A stretch of 11,412 bases of DNA, taken from assembly GCA_002327315.1 (NCBI GenBank), contig DCVI01000033.1:1-11412 (forward strand), written 5' to 3'. Of this stretch, positions 6,184 through 11,412 are shown piece after piece. The DNA comes from Syntrophaceae bacterium UBA2192. GTDB taxonomy: Bacteria; Desulfobacterota; Syntrophia; Syntrophales; UBA2192. The notes under the pieces are model-generated. The model was not told the DNA's origin, ran no database searches, and was given only the letters and a program-made list of their open reading frames with translations. Within the stretch, counting starts at the first letter, position 1. Each line of letters opens with the position of its first letter. The position numbers and the translations under genes are program-made.

Positions 6184-7295
6184 GCGATTCCATTCTTTTC
6201 CAGGCCGCTCGGATCGGTTCCCTGAACGTGCCCAACCGTTTCATCCGCTCGGCCACCTGGGAGGGTCTCGCAGCGACCGACGGCGGCTGCACCGATGAGC
6301 TCGTCCGGCTCATGGAGGGGCTCGCCGAAGGAGGGGTGGGGCTCATCGTCTCGAGCCATGCCTTTGTCAGGCCCGAGGGCTACGCGGTGCGTGGCCAGCT
6401 CGGCATTCACCGCGACGATCTCGTTGCCGGGCTTGCCCGAATGGCGGATGCCGTCCACCGCAAGGGCGGGAGGATCGTTCTGCAGCTTGCCCATGGCGGC
6501 CATCTGGCCGGCACGCAGCTCACGGGGCAGCCGGCCCTGGCCCCGTCGCTTGCAGGCGGCCCCGAGAAAACGCGGCGTCGCGAGATGTCGGAGGCGGACA
6601 TCGACGACACGATCAAGGCCTACGGCGAGGCGGCCCTACGGGCAAAAAAGGCCGGCTTCGACGGGGTCCAGATCCATGCCGCCCACGGCTACCTGCTCAA
6701 CCAGTTCCTCTCCCCCTGGTTTAACAGAAGGGCCGACCGCTACGGGGGCGGCATCGAGAACAGGACCCGCATTGTCCTGGACATCCTCGCCTCGGTGAGG
6801 AGTGCCACGGGCAGAGATTGCCCCGTCCTGGTGAAGATGAATTCCGAGGATTTCCTCGAAGGGGGCCTCACGAGGGAAGATTCACTGCAGGCGGCGCTCA
6901 TGATCGCCTCGGCCGGCGCCGACGCCATCGAGCTTTCCGGTGGAACCCTTCTTTCGGGCAAGCTCAGCCCGTCGCGCTCGAAGATCGATTCCGTCGAACA
7001 GGAGGCCTACTTCCGGGATGCCGCGCGGGCCTTCAAGGCGAAGCTGAACATTCCCCTGGCGCTCGTTGGCGGTATCCGTTCCTTCGAGGTGGCCGAAGGA
7101 CTCGTGAAGGAGGGCATCGCCGATTTTATATCCATGAGCCGCCCCTTCATCCGGGAGCCGGGCCTCGTCAACCGGTGGAAAAGCGGAGACCGGCGGAAGG
7201 CAACCTGCCTGTCCGACAACCGCTGCTTCATGCCCCCCATGCGCGGGACGGGATTCTATTGCGTCGTGGACAGGGAGGGAAAAGAAGGAAGCTAG
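6180..7295 (+). CDS. NADH:flavin oxidoreductase, old yellow enzyme family, single domain
   Basis: This 371-residue protein is one FMN-binding TIM barrel of the old yellow enzyme family, which reduces activated C=C bonds with electrons from NAD(P)H. The start is the ATG at 6180 (MSDSILFQ) just after GGAGGAGG; it fits the family's opening S-x-L-F-x-x-x-x-I-G-x-x-x-x-x-N-R. H166-A-A-H169-G-Y-L-L-N-Q-F-L-S-P followed by N-R-R-x-D-x-Y-G-G is the family signature, with the two histidines at the substrate site. The C-terminal end keeps cysteines C343, C349 and C361 in a region where larger relatives such as 2,4-dienoyl-CoA reductase bind a 4Fe-4S cluster, but the expected second cysteine is D346. 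There is no second NAD(P)-binding domain. Neighbours suggest an acyl-CoA substrate, which is inference. Confidence 0.9.
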   Translation: MSDSILFQAARIGSLNVPNRFIRSATWEGLAATDGGCTDELVRLMEGLAEGGVGLIVSSHAFVRPEGYAVRGQLGIHRDDLVAGLARMADAVHRKGGRIVLQLAHGGHLAGTQLTGQPALAPSLAGGPEKTRRREMSEADIDDTIKAYGEAALRAKKAGFDGVQIHAAHGYLLNQFLSPWFNRRADRYGGGIENRTRIVLDILASVRSATGRDCPVLVKMNSEDFLEGGLTREDSLQAALMIASAGADAIELSGGTLLSGKLSPSRSKIDSVEQEAYFRDAARAFKAKLNIPLALVGGIRSFEVAEGLVKEGIADFISMSRPFIREPGLVNRWKSGDRRKATCLSDNRCFMPPMRGTGFYCVVDREGKEGS

Positions 7296-7303
7296 GAGGA
7301 TAA

Positions 7304-7377
7304 GAAGCGCGGAAGAGCGGATAAGGGAAAGGGTCTTTATTTTTCTGCTCTTCCTAACTTCCGCTCTTCTTCACTTC
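7304..7377 (+). terminator. Inverted repeat between convergent genes, likely terminator
   Basis: GAAGAGCGGA (7312-7321) pairs perfectly with TCCGCTCTTC (7360-7369), and outer GAAG/CTTC (7304-7307 and 7374-7377) can extend it across an internal loop. A T-rich tail follows on the plus strand (TTCACTTCTTTCTTTT). It starts 9 nt after the flavin oxidoreductase stop. Its right arm lies inside the last codons of the convergent thioesterase gene. The long loop makes it a weaker terminator than usual. Confidence 0.5.
7345..7362 (-). repeat. Extragenic repeat copy, left of the thioesterase gene
   Basis: Read on the minus strand this is GGAAGTTAGGAAGAGCAG. The same 18 bases with two changes occur on the plus strand at 7820-7837, so the two copies are inverted and bracket the thioesterase gene. 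This copy overlaps the 3' end of the thioesterase frame and encodes part of its low-complexity lysine/serine tail. Confidence 0.6.
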
Positions 7378-7788
7378 TTTCTTTTCACGCAGGCGGTGAT
7401 AGCCCAGGGCCTGCCCGGTGGCGACGAGCGTGCCCGAGGCACCGCGCACGTCTACGGTCCAGAGGCTGAGGGACTTCTTGATGTCAACGGGTTTTGCCTC
7501 GGCCGTGATGCGCTCCCCCGGGGTGGCGGCTGCGAGGTAATTGATTTTCAGCTCCACGAGCAGGACGTCGTATTCCATCGAGTTTGCGGCCACGGCGGCC
7601 GCCTGATCGATCATGGCCGAGAGGATCATCCCGTGGGCCCGGTTGTGGGCATTGAGGTATTCGGGCTTGATCACGACGGAAAGACGGGAATAGGCCCGTC
7701 GGACCTCCTCGAGCCGGATTCCCAGGAAGGCGGCCATGGGGTCCTTGGCGACGACTTCTTTTGCGTATTGAACATGCGGGTCATCCAT
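7354..7788 (-). CDS. PaaI-like hotdog-fold thioesterase
   Basis: This 144-residue protein belongs to the hotdog-fold thioesterases that hydrolyse acyl-CoA to free acid and CoA. The start chosen is the ATG at 7788 (MDDPHVQYAK) because GAGGAG lies upstream at proper spacing; a TTG start 6 codons earlier would place that site inside the gene. The active-site helix reads H-N-R-A-H-G-M-I-L-S-A-M-I-D-Q-A-A-A-V-A, parallel to the PaaI-type H-G-G-x-x-x-x-L-A-D-x-A, with the aspartate kept. A later V-E-L-K-I-N-Y-L-A-A-A-x-x-G strand is also typical. The C-terminal R-E-K-K-E-V-K-K-S-G-S is low-complexity and encoded by repeat DNA. Substrate is unknown; PaaI relatives act on aromatic acyl-CoAs. Confidence 0.86.
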   Translation of the reverse strand: MDDPHVQYAKEVVAKDPMAAFLGIRLEEVRRAYSRLSVVIKPEYLNAHNRAHGMILSAMIDQAAAVAANSMEYDVLLVELKINYLAAATPGERITAEAKPVDIKKSLSLWTVDVRGASGTLVATGQALGYHRLREKKEVKKSGS

Positions 7789-7819
7789 ACGATGGCTCCT
7801 CTGCAAGATAGCGAAGTGA

Positions 7820-7837
7820 GGAAGTTATGAAGAGCGG
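7820..7837 (+). repeat. Extragenic repeat copy, right of the thioesterase gene
   Basis: GGAAGTTATGAAGAGCGG on the plus strand matches the minus-strand copy at 7345-7362 in 16 of 18 bases. It begins 32 nt upstream of the thioesterase start and merges into the larger inverted repeat that follows. Confidence 0.6.
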
Positions 7838-7903
7838 AAGATCGGAGTGAAGAGCCGATTCGATTTTTTTCCGCTCTTCCTCGCTTCTGCTCTTCCGATC
7901 TTC
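7829..7903. repeat. Complex inverted repeats between tonB-like and thioesterase genes
   Basis: Two overlapping pairings are possible: GAAGAGCGGA (7829-7838) with TCCGCTCTTC (7870-7879), and GAAGATCGGA (7837-7846) with TCCGATCTTC (7894-7903), all perfect. A short ATCGG/CCGAT stem (7841-7845 with 7855-7859) is followed by a run of seven T (7864-7870). The element starts 69 nt downstream of the tonB-like stop and may end that minus-strand transcript, but no clean T-run follows on the minus strand. Confidence 0.6.
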
Positions 7904-7972
7904 ACGGACTTGAAGTCGAAATATGAACACAAGGCATATGCCGGGATGCGCCTCCCGTCAACAGCCTGACGG

Positions 7973-8524
7973 TCAGTCCAGGTCGTATTCGAACTTCGCC
8001 ACGATGTGCAGCGTCGACAGGCTGAAGGTTTCCGGGAAAGGGGCGTAGGGGGCCGCGGCCTGCACGACGGCAAGCGCTCCCCGGTCCAGGGACTCGAAAC
8101 CGGATGACGAGACGATGCCGGTTGCCGCAAGGGTCCCGTCATTCTGGATCGAGAAGCGAACGACCGCCGTTCCCGTCTCGCTTCGCGAGTACGCATCCTG
8201 GGGATAGGCCCAGAGGGACTCGATCCTGCGCCGCAGATCACGCAGGTAGGTGCGGTACTTCCCGGTGGAGTCTGCGAGATCAACCGTTTCCTCGGGGCCG
8301 CTGGCCTTCTCCTTGAGGGGCTTGTCGAGGGAGACGTCCTTTTTGCTTTCAGCCTTCCTGCTGTCGTCGGCCTCCTTCTTGGGCAGGTCGGCCAGCTGGA
8401 CCGAGAAGGTCTCAAAGGGAAGCGAGGAGGCGCCGGAGATCAGCATTCCCGCCAGGGACAGGAAGGCCACGTGGAAGGCGCAGGAGGCCAGGATGAATCG
8501 GATCAGGACTTTTTTGGTAATCAT
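7973..8524 (-). CDS. Small TonB-family C-terminal domain protein
   Basis: The 183-residue protein has the layout of a TonB-like energy transducer. There is a short positive N-terminus, one membrane segment at about residues 7-29, a charged lysine/glutamate/aspartate linker (about 48-80) instead of the usual proline-rich spacer, and a TonB C-terminal domain (about 89-181). In the latter, L-W-A-Y-P-Q-D-A (104-111) and S-S-S-G-F-E-S-L-D-R-G-A-L (139-151) are the recognisable elements. TonB proteins link inner-membrane ExbB/ExbD to outer-membrane receptors; neither partner gene is in the window, and other roles of this domain are possible. The ATG follows GGGGTGAG. It is divergent from tadA across 111 nt. 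Confidence 0.82.
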   Translation of the reverse strand: MITKKVLIRFILASCAFHVAFLSLAGMLISGASSLPFETFSVQLADLPKKEADDSRKAESKKDVSLDKPLKEKASGPEETVDLADSTGKYRTYLRDLRRRIESLWAYPQDAYSRSETGTAVVRFSIQNDGTLAATGIVSSSGFESLDRGALAVVQAAAPYAPFPETFSLSTLHIVAKFEYDLD

Positions 8525-8576
8525 CGGGTCTCACCCCGGGAAATGACAGAAGTCGGGAAGATTGGACAGCACCTCG

Positions 8577-8605
8577 TATATAGTCAACAGTTTGAAATAA
8601 AGCAA
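8577..8605 (-). promoter_or_regulatory. Possible promoter of the tonB-like gene
   Basis: On the minus strand TTGCTT (8605-8600) and TATATA (8582-8577) are 17 nt apart and would start transcription about 45 nt before the tonB-like ATG. The boxes match consensus in three and four of six positions, so the call is tentative. Confidence 0.33.
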
Positions 8606-8635
8606 GTTTGCTGCCAAGCCGGCAAAGGACAAGCG

Positions 8636-9088
8636 ATGGATCGCGATGAAGAATTCATGAGGCTTGCCCTCGCCGAGGCCGAAAAAGCCCTCCTGGCGGG
8701 CGAGGTGCCCGTGGGTGCCGTCATTGCCCGGGGCGGCGAGGTCATTGCCTCGGCCCACAACGGGCCCGTCGGTCTCAAGGACCCCTCGGCCCACGCCGAG
8801 ATCCTCGCCCTGCGCAGGGCCGCCGCCGCGGAGGGGAACTACCGCCTTGCGGGAACGACGCTCTACGTGACGATCGAGCCCTGCCTCATGTGCGCAGGCG
8901 CCCTCATCCACGCCCGTGTTTCACGGCTCGTATTCGGGGCGAGCGACCCCAAGGGCGGCGCCGTCGTTTCCCTTTACGGGGTGCTGCAGGATGCCCGCCT
9001 CAATCACCGGGTAGACGTTACCGGTGGGGTCCTCCGGGAGGCATGTAGCGAAATTTTGAGTAGATTTTTCCGCGAAAAACGATTATGA
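8636..9088 (+). CDS. tadA: tRNA-specific adenosine deaminase TadA
   Basis: This 150-residue zinc enzyme deaminates the wobble adenosine A34 of tRNA-Arg(ACG) to inosine so that one tRNA reads CGU, CGC and CGA. The start is the ATG at 8636 (MDRDEEFM), with AAAGGA 6 nt upstream; the frame is open further up to 8471 but overlaps the tonB-like gene. The deaminase signature is complete: H53-A-E55 as zinc ligand and proton shuttle, and P-C83-L-M-C86 as the two cysteine ligands. E-V-P-V-G-A-V (23-29) and the C-terminal A-R-L-N-H-R-V-x-V-x-G-G-V are typical of TadA rather than other cytidine deaminases. It is followed after 14 nt by tRNA-Ser(CGA), an arrangement common in several bacterial groups. Confidence 0.96.
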   Translation: MDRDEEFMRLALAEAEKALLAGEVPVGAVIARGGEVIASAHNGPVGLKDPSAHAEILALRRAAAAEGNYRLAGTTLYVTIEPCLMCAGALIHARVSRLVFGASDPKGGAVVSLYGVLQDARLNHRVDVTGGVLREACSEILSRFFREKRL

Positions 9089-9102
9089 AACGGTCAGTAA
9101 GC

Positions 9103-9197
9103 GGAGAGATACCGAAGTGGTCATAACGGGACCGACTCGAAATCGGTTTGAGGGCCTAAAAGCTCTCACGGGGGTTCGAATCCCCCTCTCTCCGCCA
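9103..9197 (+). tRNA. tRNA-Ser, anticodon CGA
   Basis: The 95-nt gene encodes its 3' CCA (9195-9197). The acceptor GGAGAGA (9103-9109) pairs with TCTCTCC (9187-9193), and the discriminator is G. The anticodon arm ACCGA-CTCGAAA-TCGGT gives anticodon CGA (9138-9140), reading UCG. The long variable arm marks it as a class II tRNA, and the T-arm GGTTCGAATCC is standard. The antisense frame encodes the well-known false protein start G-G-E-R-G-I-R-T-P and should not be called a gene. Confidence 0.97.
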
Positions 9198-9443
9198 TTT
9201 CTTTGTCTGCCGGGCCTTTCTTTGTTTCCGATCATCCGATCTTCTGCTCCTCCGATGCTCTTGTGATCGTCACCGATGGGGAACGGTCCGATTTTCGCAA
9301 GCGTCTCAGCGGGATGCAACTCTATCGGCCGCCTGTAGTCCCCTAAGATGGGTATGGACAAAGGTCAGGGAAACTGGTAAGAGACGCCCTAATGAAAAGA
9401 GGGCTCCCGCCGGGGGCCCCTCTTCGCTGATACGGGAAATTGC
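9198..9443 (+). other. Spacer between the two tRNA-Ser genes
   Basis: This 246-nt spacer holds no supported gene. It begins T-rich, which may help end or process the first tRNA transcript. CTTCTGCTCCTCCGAT at 9241-9256 matches CTTCTGCTCTTCCGAT at 7884-7899 in 15 of 16 bases, so the extragenic repeat seen around the thioesterase is also present here. A strong hairpin lies at 9397-9424. Confidence 0.55.
9397..9424. repeat. Strong hairpin upstream of tRNA-Ser(GGA)
   Basis: AAGAGGG (9397-9403) pairs with CCCTCTT (9418-9424), and after one mismatch a further TCCC/GGGG stem closes a small loop. Only a short T-rich stretch follows on the minus strand and none on the plus strand. No minus-strand gene needs a terminator here, so its role is unclear; it may mark the 5' side of the second tRNA transcript. 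Confidence 0.45.
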
Positions 9444-9538
9444 GGAGAGATGCCAGAGCGGCCGAATGGGCACGACTGGAAATCGTGTGTGCGCCCCTTA
9501 AAGGTGCACCGGGGGTTCGAATCCCCCTCTCTCCGCCA
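9444..9538 (+). tRNA. tRNA-Ser, anticodon GGA
   Basis: The 95-nt gene ends in encoded CCA (9536-9538). The acceptor GGAGAGA (9444-9450) pairs with TCTCTCC (9528-9534), and the discriminator is G. The anticodon arm CACGA-CTGGAAA-TCGTG gives anticodon GGA (9478-9480), reading UCC and UCU. It has the long variable arm of serine tRNAs. Its acceptor stem and last 29 bases are identical to those of the tRNA-Ser(CGA) gene 341 bp upstream, while D arm, anticodon stem and variable arm differ. Confidence 0.97.
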
Positions 9539-9548
9539 GAAAATAAAG

Positions 9549-9587
9549 AAACGGCGGCGATCGGGTGTTGCCAGCCGTTTTTCTTTC
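9549..9587 (+). terminator. Rho-independent terminator of tRNA-Ser(GGA)
   Basis: AAACGGC plus GGC (9549-9558) pairs with GCC plus GCCGTTT (9570-9580) with one bulged A, directly followed by T-rich sequence to 9587. It lies 11 nt after the tRNA. It covers the GTG at 9565 that would otherwise be the longest thrC start, which argues that thrC begins further downstream. Confidence 0.8.
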
Positions 9588-9606
9588 CCGGGGTACGGTT
9601 ACCGTC

Positions 9607-10824
9607 GTGAAAAGGCTCCAGTCCACCATCTCCGGACAGGTCTTCCCCTTCGAACGTATCGAGGAGTTCGCCGACAACGGCGAGTCCCTGGAGGTTGGGA
9701 TCGAAGGGCTGGCTGGCGCCCGCGTGAAGCCGGGCCGGCACCTCTGGGAACGCTTCGCCGACTTTCTTCCCGTCGCAATCGACGGGGATCTGACGCTCGG
9801 CGAAGGCGAAACGCCGCTACTTCCCGCGGGGAAGGCCCTCTCGGAGTTTGCCGGGATCGGCCGGCTGCACTTGAAAAACGAGACCATGAACCCCACGTGG
9901 AGCTTCAAGGACCGGGGATCGCTCACCACGATCGCCATGGCCCGGAAGATGGGGGAGCCCGTGACGGCAACCATCTCGACGGGTAACATGGGCCATTCCA
10001 TGGCCGCCTATGGGGCGCGCGCGAGGATCCGGGCCGTTGTCTTTGTCCCGCACTATGCGCCCCTGGAGAAGATCCGGGCCATGGCCATCCACGGGGCCAC
10101 GGTCGTCAAGGTCGCCGCCCCCGATTACTCCCTGATGAAGAGGGAGGTCTTGGGGCTTGCCGCGGAATTCAACCTCCGGATCGTTTCCGGTAACGGACCG
10201 ATCCGGGTCGAGGGCTACAAGCTTGCGGCCTTCGAGATGGTCGAGCAGCTCGAGGGAAGGGTGCCCGGCTTCATCGCCGTGCCCACGTCGGCCTGCGGGC
10301 ACCTCCGGGGGCTCTTCAAGGGGTACCGGGAGCTGAAAGAGGCGGGGCTTACCGACCGGCTTCCCAGGATGATCGTCGTCCAGGCAAAGAATGTAAACCC
10401 CGTCGTCTCGGCCATCCGGGAGGGCCGAGACCGGATCATCCCCGTATCGGGCGGGGATACGATCGCCGAGGCCATCACCTCGGGGGATCCGCCGGGCGGC
10501 GACGAGATCGTTCTCAAGGCAAAGCGGTACGGCTGGCTTGCCGAGGATGTGACGGAAGAAGAGATTCTCGATGCCCAGCGAAGGCTGGCCGGGGCCGGGT
10601 TTTTCGTCGAGCCCGCGGCGGCCACATCGCTTGCGGCCGTGAAAAAGCTCAGGGCGGCAGGGACAATCGGGGAAGAGGACTCCGTCGTCCTCATGCTCAC
10701 GGGCTCGGGCCTGAAGGACATGAGCGTCTTTGCCCGACAGCACGTTGACGTCATTGAAAGCGACCTCCGGAGAATCCGGGGGGACGTGGAAAAGATACTT
10801 GCTCGACGCGGGGAAGTCTTTTAA
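9607..10824 (+). CDS. thrC: Threonine synthase with degenerate N-terminal zinc ribbon
   Basis: This 405-residue fold-type II PLP enzyme should convert O-phosphohomoserine to threonine. The start chosen is GTG at 9607 (V-K-R-L-Q-S-T-I-S-G) because it aligns with the family opening M-K-x-L-x-C-x-x-C-G and because the GTG at 9565 lies inside the tRNA terminator; no strong ribosome binding site is visible. K101 in N-P-T-W-S-F-K-D-R-G is the PLP lysine, where the fourth residue is usually G. S-T-G-N-M-G-H-S (124-131) is the phosphate/glycine loop and T-G-S-G-L-K-D (365-371) is near the C-terminus. The N-terminal zinc-ribbon cysteines are gone (S6, S9 and A-D-N-G for the second pair). A paralogous phosphoserine- or homoserine-type lyase is possible but less likely. 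Confidence 0.85.
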   Translation: MKRLQSTISGQVFPFERIEEFADNGESLEVGIEGLAGARVKPGRHLWERFADFLPVAIDGDLTLGEGETPLLPAGKALSEFAGIGRLHLKNETMNPTWSFKDRGSLTTIAMARKMGEPVTATISTGNMGHSMAAYGARARIRAVVFVPHYAPLEKIRAMAIHGATVVKVAAPDYSLMKREVLGLAAEFNLRIVSGNGPIRVEGYKLAAFEMVEQLEGRVPGFIAVPTSACGHLRGLFKGYRELKEAGLTDRLPRMIVVQAKNVNPVVSAIREGRDRIIPVSGGDTIAEAITSGDPPGGDEIVLKAKRYGWLAEDVTEEEILDAQRRLAGAGFFVEPAAATSLAAVKKLRAAGTIGEEDSVVLMLTGSGLKDMSVFARQHVDVIESDLRRIRGDVEKILARRGEVF

Positions 10825-10904
10825 AGTTCAACTAAGGCCCCCTCGCCTTGGCCCTCTCCCCCGGATGGGAGCGGGAAATCAGGGAATGGGGCTTTCAAAG
10901 GAAA

Positions 10905-11005
<101 letters not shown>

Positions 11006-11026
11006 CTTATTTATTGTACCGGGGCC

Positions 11027-11412
11027 ATGGTAGAATATCTCGTCCTAGCCAGAAAGTGGAGACCTCAGGTCTTCGAGGACGTGGTCGGACAGGATCACGT
11101 GGTCACGACCCTGCGCAACGCGATCCGCCTGGGCCGGGTGGCCCACGCCTTCATCTTCAGCGGTCCCCGCGGCGTGGGAAAGACCTCGGTGGCCCGGATC
11201 CTGGCCAAGGCCCTCAACTGCGAGAAGGGCCCCTCCGAGATCCCCTGCAACGGCTGCGCGAACTGCAGGGAGATCACGGAAGGCATCTCCATGGACGTCC
11301 ACGAGATCGACGGGGCGTCCAACCGCGGCATCGACGAGATCCGCGAGCTGAGGGAGAACGTGAAGTTCTCCCCCTCTTCGTCGCGCTACAAGATCTACAT
11401 CATCGACGAAGT
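11027..11412 (+). CDS. dnaX: DNA polymerase III subunit gamma/tau, N-terminal part
   Basis: The gene runs off the window after 128 complete codons. The frame opens MVEYLVLARKWRPQVFEDVV, the standard DnaX start. Walker A is G-P-R-G-V-G-K-T-S at residues 46-54. Zinc ligands are C65, C74, C77 and C80, and the last visible residues I-I-D-E-V begin the Walker B box. DnaX is the ATPase of the clamp loader that places the sliding clamp on DNA. The ATG is only 21 nt after the SRP RNA, with no clear Shine-Dalgarno sequence (only CCGGGG nearby), so dnaX may be expressed from the ffs promoter. Domain III and any tau extension are outside the window. Confidence 0.95.
   Translation, partial: MVEYLVLARKWRPQVFEDVVGQDHVVTTLRNAIRLGRVAHAFIFSGPRGVGKTSVARILAKALNCEKGPSEIPCNGCANCREITEGISMDVHEIDGASNRGIDEIRELRENVKFSPSSSRYKIYIIDE

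Noticed and set aside
7888..7901. TGCTCTTCCGATCT is identical to the 3' end of a common Illumina adapter, so the region could be an assembly artefact.
   Set aside because: Bases further upstream do not continue the adapter, the motif belongs to a repeat wording also seen at 7360-7369, 7870-7879 and 9241-9256, and it lies mid-contig. Read mapping across 7850-7950 would settle it.
7933..7942. 10-bp palindrome GGCATATGCC downstream of the tonB-like gene.
   Set aside because: It is short, isolated and likely to occur by chance.
9083..9741. Two minus-strand frames with G-G-E-R-G-I-R-T-P sequences.
   Set aside because: These are antisense translations of the serine tRNA genes, a well-known annotation error.
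9817..10743. A 308-codon minus-strand frame over thrC.
   Set aside because: It is antisense to thrC, with no ribosome binding site or domain.
10851..10871. Possible terminator CTCCC/GGGAG after thrC.
   Set aside because: The stem is only five pairs and no T-run follows on either strand.

Overview
The window reads as ordinary chromosome of a GC-rich bacterium, about 60% G+C by eye, most likely a Desulfobacterota/deltaproteobacterium of the anaerobic, possibly syntrophic kind. This is inferred from the split two-subunit glycine decarboxylase (gcvPA/gcvPB), several CoA-thioester genes, and the block tadA - tRNA-Ser - tRNA-Ser - thrC - SRP RNA - dnaX. No phage, IS element or CRISPR array is visible.

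Left part (1-3140, minus strand): the glycine cleavage operon reads gcvT, gcvH, gcvPA, gcvPB. Only the first nine codons of gcvPB are inside the window. T, H and the two P subunits decarboxylate glycine and pass the methylene group to tetrahydrofolate. The L protein (lipoamide dehydrogenase) is not here. I found no glycine riboswitch ahead of gcvT. A 663-bp gene-free gap (3141-3803) separates gcvT from a divergent class I/II aminotransferase (3804-5117, plus). It holds several clear hairpins, an AT-rich stretch and a structured leader in front of the aminotransferase.

Middle part (5118-8524): a terminator follows the aminotransferase. Next come a crotonase-superfamily protein of the ECHDC3 type lacking both usual catalytic glutamates (minus), a divergent single-domain NADH:flavin oxidoreductase (plus), a PaaI-like hotdog thioesterase (minus) and a small TonB-like protein (minus). 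The first three suggest acyl-CoA chemistry. The thioesterase gene is bracketed by inverted copies of an extragenic repeat whose wording (GAAGAGCGGA and its complement) recurs beside tRNA-Ser 1.

Right part (8525-11412, plus): tadA (tRNA adenosine deaminase), tRNA-Ser(CGA), tRNA-Ser(GGA) with its own terminator, a threonine synthase whose N-terminal zinc ribbon has lost its cysteines, the small SRP RNA (ffs), and the 5' end of dnaX, cut by the window edge after 128 codons.

I see no clear new multi-gene system. The points most worth following are the catalytically unusual crotonase, the inverted repeats around the thioesterase, the decayed zinc ribbon of ThrC, the structured gcvT/aminotransferase gap, and a perfect 16-bp palindrome between gcvPA and gcvPB.
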